This document shows positions 6,969-14,298 of a DNA stretch of 37,906 nt, piece by piece. The stretch covers positions 1-37,906 of the forward strand of contig QKDA01000131.1 of NCBI GenBank assembly GCA_003246765.1, read 5' to 3'. The position numbers and the translations under genes were made by a program. Under the pieces are notes generated by a model. It did no database searches, was not told where the DNA came from, and was given only the letters and a program-made list of their open reading frames with translations. Each line of letters opens with the position of its first letter. Within the stretch, counting starts at the first letter, position 1. The DNA is from Spirochaetales bacterium (lineage in GTDB: Bacteria > Spirochaetota > Spirochaetia > Treponematales > Treponemataceae).

Positions 6969-7648
6969 CGAACGAAGACGGGTTCGGAGCGAACCGGAAG
7001 CACCGTCAGGAAGGATCCCTCCCGGGCCAGAAGCTCTCCCCCGCTCCCGACCAGGCGGTTGCTGAGGCTGTAAGCGCCGGAATCCCAGTCCAGAGCGTCC
7101 AGGGGCCAGCGTAGGCCCGAGGATGTCATGCGATGAGGACCCGTACCGCAGGGAAAGAGAGAAAAGCAGGCATGATCGGAGTCGAGCCCAGGGGCCTCAT
7201 CCCATCCCTTTTCGAACCTAATGCCCTTGCATGAGAAGAGACTACCGATTCCCGCCACCAGGCTTTCGTCTCCCGCCCAAAGATCCGGCGGGTTTTCCCG
7301 GTCAAAGAGTGATCTCAAGGCGAAAAGGTGGTCCATCCTGCCGCCGCTCCCGCCGATAAGAATTTTTTCGTCGCATCCCTTGCTGGCCAGGAGGGCCAGG
7401 GCCAATTCCGTATCGGTTTCATCTTTGTCCCGGCACGCGTAAATCACCCGTTCCGGGGGAATGCGCCGCAGCAGGCTTGGGTCAGCGAGGCTGTCCATAT
7501 CGCCCACCACGAAGTCGGGCATCACGCCGGCGTCGAGGGCGGTCTCAAGACCCGAATCGGCGGCGACGCAAAGGCTGCAGCCCGAAGTATACCGGGCTAT
7601 AGTCTCCCTGTCGGGAGAACGGCCGCCGGTAATTACCGCTCCTCGCAT
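6965..7648 (-). CDS. thiN: Thiamine pyrophosphokinase
   Basis: Transfers pyrophosphate from ATP to thiamine, giving the cofactor ThDP. The 227-residue protein has the family's blocks in order: an N-terminal ITGG, AADSGLETALDAG, PDFVVGDMDSL, DKDETDTELAL, the GGSGGRMDH motif near residue 100, and SNRL near the C-terminus, where the thiamine-binding domain ends. No thiamine biosynthesis genes are nearby, which fits salvage. The ATG at 7648 is preceded by a G-rich stretch (AAGGGGG) at about 6 bases. It is divergent from cca; the shared intergenic region contains a 14-bp palindrome. Its 3' end overlaps the SPFH-like gene by four bases. Confidence 0.93.
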   Translation of the reverse strand: MRGAVITGGRSPDRETIARYTSGCSLCVAADSGLETALDAGVMPDFVVGDMDSLADPSLLRRIPPERVIYACRDKDETDTELALALLASKGCDEKILIGGSGGRMDHLFALRSLFDRENPPDLWAGDESLVAGIGSLFSCKGIRFEKGWDEAPGLDSDHACFSLFPCGTGPHRMTSSGLRWPLDALDWDSGAYSLSNRLVGSGGELLAREGSFLTVLPVRSEPVFVR

Positions 7649-7674
7649 CCCCTGCCCCCTTTTCGCCCCTTATC

Positions 7675-7706
7675 TTGAGAGGGGTCGCGGTAATCAGTAT
7701 ACTGAT
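7675..7706 (+). promoter_or_regulatory. cca promoter with a palindrome over the -10 box
   Basis: TTGAGA (7675-7680), 17 bases, TATACT (7698-7703), then 9 bases to the cca ATG, with no Shine-Dalgarno. A perfect 14-bp palindrome, ATCAGTATACTGAT (7693-7706), covers the -10 box. It could be an operator, or could simply arise because TATACT lies in both strands. Confidence 0.65.
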
Positions 7707-7712
7707 CAAACG

Positions 7713-9089
7713 ATGAATAGAATACCCGTGAGCCCCCTTCTCAAAGACCTCGCCCGTGTCTTCGCCGATGCTGGACATTCAGTGTACCTCGTGGGCGGCG
7801 CCGTACGGGACATGCATCTGTACCGCCAGGTAGGCGACTGGGACGTCGCTACGGATGCCCCGCCGGATCGGGTCATGGCCCTTTTCAAGCGCGTCATTCC
7901 CACGGGCATCGCCCACGGGACGGTTACTATCCATTTCAAGGGCGAATCCGTGGAATGTACCACCTTTCGTACCGAGGCGGGCTATTCCGACGGCAGAAGA
8001 CCCGACGAGGTTCGTTACGCGGCAACCATCGAGGAAGACCTCTCCCGCAGGGACTTTACCATGAACGCCGTAGCCGTATCCCTGCCCGACGGAGCGGTGA
8101 TCGATCCCTTCGGAGGACGGGAGGACATACGCCGCGGCCTTATCCGTACCGTAGGGAACCCTGCGGAACGCTTTGCGGAAGACGGGCTGAGGCCCTTGAG
8201 GGCGGTTCGCTTTTCTGCCCAGCTTGGCTTCGATATCCATCAAGAGACCCTAGAAGCCATCAGGCCGGCCCTGGGCGTCACCGCCCTCGTAGCTAAGGAG
8301 CGGGTTCGCGACGAGCTTTCAAAGCTGCTTCTGTCGCCGCTCCCCTCAAGGGGGTTGCGGAACATGGAAGAGACAGGCCTTCTCGCGCTTCTCATGGAAG
8401 AATTGGCGTCATGCCGGGGGATAGAGCAAAAGGGCCTCCATAAATTCGATGTGCTGGACCATCTCCTGCTCGCCTGCGACGCCGCGCCTGAAAGCAGCCT
8501 CGAACTGAGGCTCGCGGCTCTGCTTCACGACGTGGGTAAGCCTGAAACCAGGGAAACGGATGAATTCGGGCTGTACACCTTTCACCGTCACGAGATCGCC
8601 TCGGAGCGAATCGCCGAATCCCTGCTCAACCGCCTGCGTTTCCCGACGAAAACGGTCAAGACGGTCTGCCACCTCATATCTCAGCATATGTTCCATTACG
8701 AGCCCAGCTGGACCGACGCGGCGGTTAGGCGATTCATCGTTCGGGTTGGAGAGGAGCATATAGGGCCCCTGTTCGACCTTCGCCTCGCGGACGGCTGGGC
8801 CATTTCGGGGGTCCGGGGAGAACCGGTACACCTGGCGGAATTCCGGGACCGCATCGCGGCGGTCACGGCGATGGATCACGCCTTCAGCCTCAAGGATCTC
8901 GCGGTGAACGGACGGGACCTCGCGGCCGAGGGAATTCCCCCGGGACCGCTAACGGGAAAGATCCTTCAAGAGCTTTTAGAGGCGGTGCTCGACGACCCGG
9001 GTCTCAACGAGCGGGAACGCCTTCTAGAGATAGCCGGAGCCCTTAGGGATCGGATTGACTCGCTGGGAAAACGCGCGGGGGGGGCCTGA
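7713..9089 (+). CDS. cca: CCA-adding tRNA nucleotidyltransferase with HD domain
   Basis: Adds or repairs the 3' CCA end of tRNAs. The 458-residue protein has the class II nucleotidyltransferase head: YLVGGAVRD, then DWDVAT with the metal-binding aspartates, RRDFTMNA, and DGLRPLRAVRF of the RNA-binding neck. An HD domain follows (AALLHDVGKPETRE), as in bacterial CCA enzymes and poly(A) polymerases. It is essential here because none of the three tRNAs in the window encodes CCA. I take the ATG at 7713; upstream in-frame codons run back into thiN and are not supported. It lacks a Shine-Dalgarno and is probably leaderless. Its TGA abuts the convergent rnc stop (TGATCA). Confidence 0.94.
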   Translation: MNRIPVSPLLKDLARVFADAGHSVYLVGGAVRDMHLYRQVGDWDVATDAPPDRVMALFKRVIPTGIAHGTVTIHFKGESVECTTFRTEAGYSDGRRPDEVRYAATIEEDLSRRDFTMNAVAVSLPDGAVIDPFGGREDIRRGLIRTVGNPAERFAEDGLRPLRAVRFSAQLGFDIHQETLEAIRPALGVTALVAKERVRDELSKLLLSPLPSRGLRNMEETGLLALLMEELASCRGIEQKGLHKFDVLDHLLLACDAAPESSLELRLAALLHDVGKPETRETDEFGLYTFHRHEIASERIAESLLNRLRFPTKTVKTVCHLISQHMFHYEPSWTDAAVRRFIVRVGEEHIGPLFDLRLADGWAISGVRGEPVHLAEFRDRIAAVTAMDHAFSLKDLAVNGRDLAAEGIPPGPLTGKILQELLEAVLDDPGLNERERLLEIAGALRDRIDSLGKRAGGA

Positions 9090-9818
9090 TCAGTCGAGGA
9101 GCGAAAGCTCCCTGGCGGCTACTGCGGCGGCGGCCTGTTCAGCCTCTTTCTTGTTTTTTCCCTGTTCAGGCCCATAGACTCGGGCGTTTACCTCCACGGT
9201 TACCCAAAAGGTACGGTCGTGGTCGGGTCCGCTCTTTTTTACCAGGGCATACTTCGGTACAGCCTTGAAGGTTTTTTGCACATGCTCTTGAAGCAGGGTC
9301 TTATAATCCCGGTGATGGCGGTTTTCCATGACCAGGGCGATATAGGGATCGATAATTGAGAGCACAAACTGTTCCGCCGCCCGATAGCCTGAGTCCAGGT
9401 ACAGGGCCCCGATTACCGCTTCGGCGGCGTCCGCCAAGATGGCCTTCTTCCTTCTCCCACCGGAAAGTTCTTCACCCTTGCCTAGAATTAGGCACGCGTC
9501 CACGCCGATGGCAAGGGCAATCTCCGAGAGGGTTTCCTCGGATACGACTACGGATTTCGTTTTCGCCAAGTCCCCCTCGGGACGGTCGGACATGAGAAGA
9601 TATAAACGGGTCGCCACCGCCATGCCGAGTACCGCGTCGCCGAGGAACTCCAGCCGTTCGTTGTTTACCCTGTCTTTAGTCGTTTCGTTGGAAAAGGATC
9701 GATGATGGAAGGCTAAATCAAGAAGGCCGATATCGCGGAAACGGATACCGGCCTTTCTCTGAAAGGTTTGGAGCGACCGTCTTCGTTCCCCGTCGAGCTG
9801 AGGGAGAAACGGAAACAT
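9090..9818 (-). CDS. rnc: Ribonuclease III
   Basis: Double-strand-specific endonuclease for rRNA processing and mRNA turnover. The 242-residue protein has the RNase III signature NNERLEFLGDAVLG at about residues 55-70, a second acidic motif in ADAAEAVIGALYLD, and a C-terminal dsRNA-binding domain (DYKTLLQEHVQ to KKEAEQAAAAVAARE). I chose the ATG at 9818 over a GTG three codons upstream because GAGGGG lies 8 bases before the ATG. Last gene of rpmF-acpP-rnc, a common bacterial grouping. It is convergent with cca with no space between the stops. Confidence 0.96.
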   Translation of the reverse strand: MFPFLPQLDGERRRSLQTFQRKAGIRFRDIGLLDLAFHHRSFSNETTKDRVNNERLEFLGDAVLGMAVATRLYLLMSDRPEGDLAKTKSVVVSEETLSEIALAIGVDACLILGKGEELSGGRRKKAILADAAEAVIGALYLDSGYRAAEQFVLSIIDPYIALVMENRHHRDYKTLLQEHVQKTFKAVPKYALVKKSGPDHDRTFWVTVEVNARVYGPEQGKNKKEAEQAAAAVAARELSLLD

Positions 9819-9845
9819 AGCAGCCACCCCTCTATGAAAGCAAGA

Positions 9846-10082
9846 TTACTTCTGAACCGACTTGATGAAATCGTACGCGTCGCGCACGGTTTCGAACTCG
9901 TTGGCCTTCTCGTCGGGGATGCTGACGCCCATCTCTTCCTCGATGGCATACACCAGCTCGTAGGTATCGAGGCTGTCGGCACCAAGGTCCTGGCGGAAAG
10001 AGGCATCAAGGGTGATCTTCGACTCGTCGATCTCGAGCTTGTCGGCGATCAGTTTCTGGATCTTCTGAAATAATTCATCCAT
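9846..10082 (-). CDS. acpP: Acyl carrier protein
   Basis: Carries growing acyl chains in fatty-acid synthesis through phosphopantetheine on Ser. The 78-residue acidic protein has the standard site GADSLDTYEL with the modified Ser at about residue 36, and four predicted helices. AGGAG lies 7 bases before the ATG. It sits between rpmF and rnc in one transcript. coaD, which makes the CoA precursor of its prosthetic group, is just upstream of rpmF but has its own promoter. Confidence 0.97.
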   Translation of the reverse strand: MDELFQKIQKLIADKLEIDESKITLDASFRQDLGADSLDTYELVYAIEEEMGVSIPDEKANEFETVRDAYDFIKSVQK

Positions 10083-10100
10083 CTGGCTGCTCCTGTGGTA

Positions 10101-10289
10101 TTAACCGTTATTTTCAGGTGTGATGACCTGGCGACCGCGATAAAAACCGCATTTGGGACACACACGATGAGACAAAATCAGGTTTCCGCAGTTTCCGCAT
10201 TCGGTCAGGGTAGGCGCGGTAAGGCGCATATTGATTCCCTGGCGGCGGCGGGTGCGGGCCTTGGACGTTTTCGCTCTGGGCACTGCCAT
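10101..10289 (-). CDS. rpmF: Ribosomal protein L32
   Basis: A 62-residue protein of the large ribosomal subunit. The basic N-terminus MAVPRAKTSKARTRRRQ is typical, followed by a zinc ribbon with CGNCGN and CPKCGFYRG, so this is the zinc-binding (C+) form. GAGGT lies 7 bases before the ATG. It is the first gene of rpmF-acpP-rnc, behind a promoter at 10354-10380 that gives a leader of about 57 bases. Confidence 0.97.
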   Translation of the reverse strand: MAVPRAKTSKARTRRRQGINMRLTAPTLTECGNCGNLILSHRVCPKCGFYRGRQVITPENNG

Positions 10290-10353
10290 ATATTCAACCT
10301 CGCATTAAAAAAAGTGTTCCGTACAAAAAGTCAGACACAAAGATAAAAGTGAT

Positions 10354-10380
10354 ATTATAGAGAGTATTAAAAACTGTCAA
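10354..10380 (-). promoter_or_regulatory. Promoter of rpmF-acpP-rnc
   Basis: On the minus strand a perfect TTGACA (10375-10380) and a perfect TATAAT (10354-10359), separated by only 15 bases. They lie in an AT-rich gap between coaD and rpmF. Confidence 0.75.
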
Positions 10381-10413
10381 GCCATATCTTACATTTTTCG
10401 CTTTTTTGTCATT

Positions 10414-10905
10414 CTAAACGCCCTCAACCTCGCCAAAGCGGGCTCTAAGCGCCGCTTCCACCGACTCCGGTACCATACTCGACACGTCCCCGCCAAAAGA
10501 GGCGAGCTCTTTGATGGCGCTGGAACGCAGGACGAAGTATTGAGGGTCCGTGGAAAGGAAAACCGTCTCAATCTCGGGATTAAGCCCATGATTCATCATG
10601 GCCAAGTCAAATTCATAAGAAAAATCCGCCAAATTGCGTACCCCTCGGATGAGGACCCTCGCGTCGACTTGCCGGGCATACTCAACGATAAGGCGGTTCC
10701 AGGAACGGACCCGCACGTTCTTCCACTGTCCTACCAAGCCCTCGATGAGCTTCACCCGCTCATCGGCGGAAAAAAGGTATTTTTTTTCGCTGTTCACGGC
10801 CACGACCACGTGAACCTCGTTGAAAATGGTCCTTGCCCTTTCAATGATATTCAGGTGGCCCCAGGTTGGAGGATCGAAGGATCCGGGAAAAACTGCTTTT
10901 ACCAT
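10414..10905 (-). CDS. coaD: Phosphopantetheine adenylyltransferase
   Basis: Fourth step of coenzyme A synthesis: joins ATP and 4'-phosphopantetheine into dephospho-CoA. The 163-residue protein begins [18 protein letters not shown], with the TxGH nucleotide-binding motif, and has [12 protein letters not shown] and a C-terminal [19 protein letters not shown], all standard. I use the ATG at 10905, giving the conserved [12 protein letters not shown] start. A GTG three codons upstream is in frame but lies inside the predicted -10 region. No Shine-Dalgarno is present, so the mRNA is probably leaderless. Confidence 0.95.
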   Translation of the reverse strand: MVKAVFPGSFDPPTWGHLNIIERARTIFNEVHVVVAVNSEKKYLFSADERVKLIEGLVGQWKNVRVRSWNRLIVEYARQVDARVLIRGVRNLADFSYEFDLAMMNHGLNPEIETVFLSTDPQYFVLRSSAIKELASFGGDVSSMVPESVEAALRARFGEVEGV

Positions 10906-10912
10906 AGCGAAC

Positions 10913-10942
10913 ACTGTACGTCGCCCCCCGGGTAACAGTCAA
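10913..10942 (-). promoter_or_regulatory. coaD promoter, predicted leaderless
   Basis: On the minus strand TTGACT (10937-10942), 18 bases, TACAGT (10913-10918), then 7 bases to the coaD ATG. The -10 box is a moderate match. Confidence 0.5.
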
Positions 10943-10956
10943 CCCGAAAAAGATAT

Positions 10957-10985
10957 TTGACGGAAGTCCTTTCAGGGAGTAGTAT
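10957..10985 (+). promoter_or_regulatory. Promoter of the lipoprotein gene at 10993, predicted leaderless
   Basis: TTGACG (10957-10962), 17 bases, TAGTAT (10980-10985), then 7 bases to the ATG. A TATTCT at 10983-10988 is an alternative -10 with a 20-base spacer. AGGGAG at about 13 bases from the ATG is too far for a normal Shine-Dalgarno. Confidence 0.5.
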
Positions 10986-10992
10986 TCTAGGC

Positions 10993-11592
10993 ATGAGGAA
11001 ATTGATTGCCCCGTTTCTGGCCTGCTTCGTTTTCGCACTCTTCTCCTGCGCGAGCAATCCTCCAGCGACGCCGGACCCCCTTCCGGAAACTGATGCGGCA
11101 GAAAAACCGGCTACCGATGAAACGGCGGCGGTCGGGCCTATAGAGGAAACCCCGGGTCCGGAGACCCCGCAGGAAGACGGGGAGATCGTGGCTAAATTCG
11201 ACAACGTGACGATCACGAAGGAAACATTTAAGACCACGAAGACCGAACTGGAAACGGTGGTTAACGATCTTAACCGCGTGACCTTTTCGCGGGATTACGC
11301 CCGATGGCTCACCTTTCTTTCTGAAGATTATCTGAAAACCTTCTCGGATCCCGCGGTATTGGCTGAGGTTTCCGCGAATCTTCCAATCAAAGGGGTTCAG
11401 CTGAAATCGATAAGGGACTACTTTAACTACGTTTTCGTGCCCTCCCGCCAAAATATGAGGGTTGACGACATTCAGTTTGTCTCCCCCACGAGGGTGTACG
11501 TCATCATGGAAATATCCCCGGGCAATCCCGCGGCTATCTATATAATTGAAAAGTTTGGCGAGCAGTGGAAACTGGTGCCGAAAAACCAGTAA
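10993..11592 (+). CDS. Hypothetical lipoprotein
   Basis: A 199-residue predicted lipoprotein. The N-terminus MRKLIAPFLACFVFALFSC is a signal peptide with a lipobox (LFSC, lipidated Cys at residue 19). It is followed by a Pro/Glu/Thr-rich linker of about 40 residues and a globular domain from about residue 65. That domain has the pattern of a small alpha/beta fold: a helix around RDYARWLTFLSEDY and a strand run RVYVIMEI...AIYIIEKFGEQWKLVP, reminiscent of NTF2-like or DUF4878-type folds, which I cannot confirm. Spirochaete lipoproteins are often anchored in the periplasmic or outer leaflet. It is divergent from coaD and not in an operon. Confidence 0.85.
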   Translation: MRKLIAPFLACFVFALFSCASNPPATPDPLPETDAAEKPATDETAAVGPIEETPGPETPQEDGEIVAKFDNVTITKETFKTTKTELETVVNDLNRVTFSRDYARWLTFLSEDYLKTFSDPAVLAEVSANLPIKGVQLKSIRDYFNYVFVPSRQNMRVDDIQFVSPTRVYVIMEISPGNPAAIYIIEKFGEQWKLVPKNQ

Positions 11593-11611
11593 ACGCCCTT
11601 TCTTTCAATAC

Positions 11612-11642
11612 TTGACTTATACGCGGAATTACCGAGTATAAT
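11612..11642 (+). promoter_or_regulatory. Promoter of the HEAT-repeat gene
   Basis: TTGACT (11612-11617) and a perfect TATAAT (11637-11642) with a 19-base spacer. The leader of about 30 bases carries a good Shine-Dalgarno (AGGGAGG). Confidence 0.65.
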
Positions 11643-11680
11643 AGTGCAATTGAGATAATGTTGACCAGGGAGGTCTCCGA

Positions 11681-12397
11681 ATGCGAATAAAATTGTTGCC
11701 CCTTATCATCACGATCCTTGCGGGCTCTGCCTTTACCATGTACGCTCAGAGCTCGGACAGCATTATGACCGTGGAAGAGGCCTACCTCAACTCGGTGGAA
11801 GGCGTAATTATCCGGGAACTAGCCGCTTCCGAGGGCCGTGACAGCCAGATGGTAGCCCTTCAGTACATCGAGAACGCCATTGGGGCCGGGAGAACCTCTG
11901 AGGATATCCAGGCCGCCCTTGACGGACTCGCTTCCGAGGGTATTACCAGCGTGGTCAGGGAAAACGGCAGGACCATGAATAATTTCCCCGACGTCAGGAT
12001 GAAGGCATGCGAGCTTCTGGGTAAAATGGGCACTACCGAAGCCAAGGATACCCTTATCGCGGTGATGTACTCCGACAACGAACCCGCGGTTATCACCGCA
12101 GCCGTTAGGTCCCTTGGGGAACTGGGCTACAACGATAACGACGAGGTGGTGGAGATGATCAACTGGATTACCAGGAAATTCGACATTATCCTCCCCACGA
12201 GCTCCCTTGCCCTGGAGGTTCTCAACACCTACGAAAAGCTTGCTCCCAAGGTTGACAACAAATCCGGCATGATCGCTTCCATTATCCGCATCGCCAATAA
12301 CTACAACTACGTTACCCCGGTACGCAATCGTGCGTATGAGGTTCTCAAGTCCGTCAGCGGCAACAACAAATCTTCCGGATCTTCCCAAAAGCAGTAA
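11681..12397 (+). CDS. Exported HEAT-repeat protein
   Basis: A 238-residue protein with a signal peptide (MRIKLLPLIITILAGSAF, cleavage likely after MYAQ). The mature part is built of helical repeats, for example VRMKACELLGKMGTTEAKDTL and VITAAVRSLGELGYNDNDEVV, which fit HEAT repeats. The C-terminus is a Ser/Gln-rich tail. There is no catalytic motif, so a periplasmic scaffold or binding protein is likely. AGGGAGG lies 7 bases before the ATG. It has its own promoter and ends before a strong bidirectional terminator, so it is a single-gene unit. Confidence 0.85.
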   Translation: MRIKLLPLIITILAGSAFTMYAQSSDSIMTVEEAYLNSVEGVIIRELAASEGRDSQMVALQYIENAIGAGRTSEDIQAALDGLASEGITSVVRENGRTMNNFPDVRMKACELLGKMGTTEAKDTLIAVMYSDNEPAVITAAVRSLGELGYNDNDEVVEMINWITRKFDIILPTSSLALEVLNTYEKLAPKVDNKSGMIASIIRIANNYNYVTPVRNRAYEVLKSVSGNNKSSGSSQKQ

Positions 12398-12432
12398 TCG
12401 CTGGATCCCAGCTTCTTGCCTCAGGGCAAATA

Positions 12433-12460
12433 AAAAACCCGGCTAAAGCCGGGTTTTTTT
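12433..12460. terminator. Bidirectional terminator between the HEAT gene and tRNA-Arg
   Basis: An AAAAAA-flanked hairpin CCCGGCT/AGCCGGG with a 2-base loop, followed by seven T on plus and a T run on minus. It serves the HEAT gene (plus) and tRNA-Arg (minus). Confidence 0.93.
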
Positions 12461-12472
12461 CATGTTCGGGAA

Positions 12473-12546
<74 letters not shown>

Positions 12547-12561
12547 GTGGCGCGCTTCCCT

Positions 12562-12589
12562 ATAATACTGAAATCCCGCGTTTTGTCAA
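12562..12589 (-). promoter_or_regulatory. Promoter of tRNA-Arg
   Basis: On the minus strand TTGACA (12584-12589), 16 bases, TATTAT (12562-12567). The start point is expected about 9 bases before the tRNA. Confidence 0.75.
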
Positions 12590-12654
12590 GGAACGGCTCG
12601 GCATTGAACGGAATTACTTTTTCCACTACAGTAGGGGAAGAATCAGGAGCGACC

Positions 12655-13242
12655 ATGGAACCGATCGTACTAGCCTCAACCTCCCCCCGCCGCCAGGATA
12701 TTCTAAAAGGACTGGGCATACCTTTTAGGGTGATGACCCCGGCCTACGACGAAAACGACATACCCGGTCTGGGACCCGAAAGCCTTGCCGAGCACCATTC
12801 CATGAAAAAGGTTGAATCCGTCATGCGGAGCCAGGTGGACATGAACGCCCCCTGGATTCTGGGAGCGGACACCCTTATCTCGATGGACGGCAAGGTTTAC
12901 GGCAAGAGTACAGACCGGGATGACGCCTTCAGGATGCTCAAGGAATTTTCCGGCAGGACCCATAGGGTCATTACCGCCATCAGTCTCTTCAATTCCCGGA
13001 TCAATTTCGTCTCCTCCCGGACCTCTATAAACACCGTTACCTTCATGAAGCTTGGGGATTCCCAGATAGAGCGGTATCTCGATACCGGGGAATGGCAGGG
13101 CGTAGCGGGCTCCTACCGCATCCAGGGGATCGCCGCATGCTTTATCGAGCGGATCGAGGGGTCCTGGAGCGGTATCGTAGGCTTGCCAATCCACGAGTTA
13201 TATGCGATACTTCGCGAGCACGGCTACGAATACACGGTGTAA
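12655..13242 (+). CDS. maf: Maf-family nucleoside triphosphate pyrophosphatase
   Basis: Hydrolyses non-canonical or surplus nucleoside triphosphates to monophosphates. The 195-residue protein starts with the Maf signature LASTSPRRQDIL, then has PAYDEND, ILGADTLIS with the metal-binding acidic residue, and a G-x-Y-RIQGIA block with a conserved Gly/Tyr. Lengths agree with the family. AGGAG lies 5 bases before the ATG at 12655; in-frame codons upstream overlap the tRNA promoter. It precedes rpsB by 117 bases and may be co-transcribed with it. Confidence 0.93.
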   Translation: MEPIVLASTSPRRQDILKGLGIPFRVMTPAYDENDIPGLGPESLAEHHSMKKVESVMRSQVDMNAPWILGADTLISMDGKVYGKSTDRDDAFRMLKEFSGRTHRVITAISLFNSRINFVSSRTSINTVTFMKLGDSQIERYLDTGEWQGVAGSYRIQGIAACFIERIEGSWSGIVGLPIHELYAILREHGYEYTV

Positions 13243-13278
13243 ACCGTCGTCGTACCGGCATATATTCCGGAGACCCGG

Positions 13279-13353
13279 GGCCCTCAGGGCCAATCCGGCA
13301 GATCCGAGAAACAGAGAAGGGGTATTCCCGATACGGGGAATACAACAAAGGAG
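13279..13353 (+). promoter_or_regulatory. rpsB 5' leader with two hairpins
   Basis: The maf-rpsB gap holds a GGCCC/GGGCC hairpin (13279-13291) and an 8-bp GTATTCCC/GGGAATAC hairpin (13322-13343) that ends just before the rpsB Shine-Dalgarno (AAAGGAG). Neither has a T run. S2 is known to repress its own operon through the leader in other bacteria, so a control role is plausible. A TATATT at 13261 could be a -10 box, but I see no good -35. Confidence 0.4.
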
Positions 13354-13359
13354 AATGTC

Positions 13360-14232
13360 ATGGCAGTAGTAACCATGAAGAGCCTGCTCGAGTCCGGCGT
13401 ACATTTCGGACACCAGGTAAAGCGCTGGGATCCCCGCATGAAGAAATATATCTTCGCGGAGAGGAACGGCATTCACATCATCGATCTTCAGAAGACCATC
13501 CTTTCCATCAAGGAAGCCTACGAAGCCGTACGGAAGACCGCTTCCGCGGGAAAGAGCGTCCTGTTCGTGGGAACCAAGAAGCAGGCCCAGCAGACCATCG
13601 CCAAGGAAGCCGAACGCTGCGGCATGTTCTACGTGAACAACCGCTGGCTCGGCGGTATGCTTACCAATTTCACCACCATCAAGAAGAGCCTCCTCCGCCT
13701 CAAGAAAATCGAGAAGATGGAGATTGACGGCACCTTCGAGAGCCTGACGAAGAAGGAAATCGCCGCGGCCCTCAAGGAAAAGGCCAAGCTCGAGAAGAAC
13801 CTCGGCGGCATCAAGGAAATGAAGGAACTCCCCGGGATCATCTTCGTGATCGACACCCGCAAGGAATCCATCGCCGTGGCCGAAGCCCGCCGCATGGGCA
13901 TCCCCATCGTGGCCGTGGTTGACACCAACTGTAACCCCGAGGGAATCGACTACCCCATTCCCGGTAACGACGACGCCATCCGCGCCATCTCCCTTTTCAC
14001 CCAGATCATCGCCAACGCGGTGGTCGAGGCGGACAACGAGACTGGCCTCAAGATCATCGAAAACCTTCAGGACGACGAGGAAGAGGTTTCCGAGTCCGCC
14101 GAGGCGAAGGTTGCCGAGGACGAGGAGATCGTCGACTACAGCAACTATACCCCCGCCGACTCCAAGGCCGATTCCGTTTCGGAAGAGTCCGAGTCCCTGG
14201 TAGACGAAGACAAGCTCTACGAGGGCAAATAA
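13360..14232 (+). CDS. rpsB: Ribosomal protein S2
   Basis: A 290-residue small-subunit protein. The N-terminus [14 protein letters not shown] and the [31 protein letters not shown] and [21 protein letters not shown] blocks are standard S2. From about residue 230 it carries a strongly acidic Asp/Glu/Ser-rich tail of roughly 60 residues, longer than in most bacteria, as also seen in Treponema. AAAGGAG lies 6 bases before the ATG. It is followed by tsf after a hairpin-containing gap. Codon use is heavily biased and avoids TTA, CTA and TCA, as expected for high expression. Confidence 0.97.
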   Translation: MAVVTMKSLLESGVHFGHQVKRWDPRMKKYIFAERNGIHIIDLQKTILSIKEAYEAVRKTASAGKSVLFVGTKKQAQQTIAKEAERCGMFYVNNRWLGGMLTNFTTIKKSLLRLKKIEKMEIDGTFESLTKKEIAAALKEKAKLEKNLGGIKEMKELPGIIFVIDTRKESIAVAEARRMGIPIVAVVDTNCNPEGIDYPIPGNDDAIRAISLFTQIIANAVVEADNETGLKIIENLQDDEEEVSESAEAKVAEDEEIVDYSNYTPADSKADSVSEESESLVDEDKLYEGK

Positions 14233-14238
14233 TCCCCG

Positions 14239-14258
14239 GCGGCCCTGACAAGGGCCGC
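14239..14258 (+). other. rpsB-tsf intergenic hairpin
   Basis: A perfect 8-bp stem GCGGCCCT/AGGGCCGC with loop GACA, 7 bases after the rpsB stop. It is followed by A-rich sequence and not a T run, so it is not an intrinsic terminator; mRNA processing or stability is more likely. Confidence 0.6.
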
Positions 14259-14298
14259 TAGGATTAAAAAAAAACACCTATACAGGAGAAGCCAAACC

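Noticed and set aside
7461-7712. 84-codon N-terminal extension of cca
   Set aside because: Runs back into thiN; the cca promoter lies within it and CCA enzymes start near the chosen ATG.
12401-12429. Two short hairpins after the HEAT gene
   Set aside because: Stems of 4-5 bp in the 3' untranslated region; the strong terminator after them explains the site.
12561-12566. TATAAT on plus upstream of maf
   Set aside because: No -35 at fitting distance on plus; it is the complement of the tRNA-Arg -10 region.
13198-14277. 359-residue antisense frame to rpsB on minus
   Set aside because: Same codon-bias artefact; the plus strand encodes S2.
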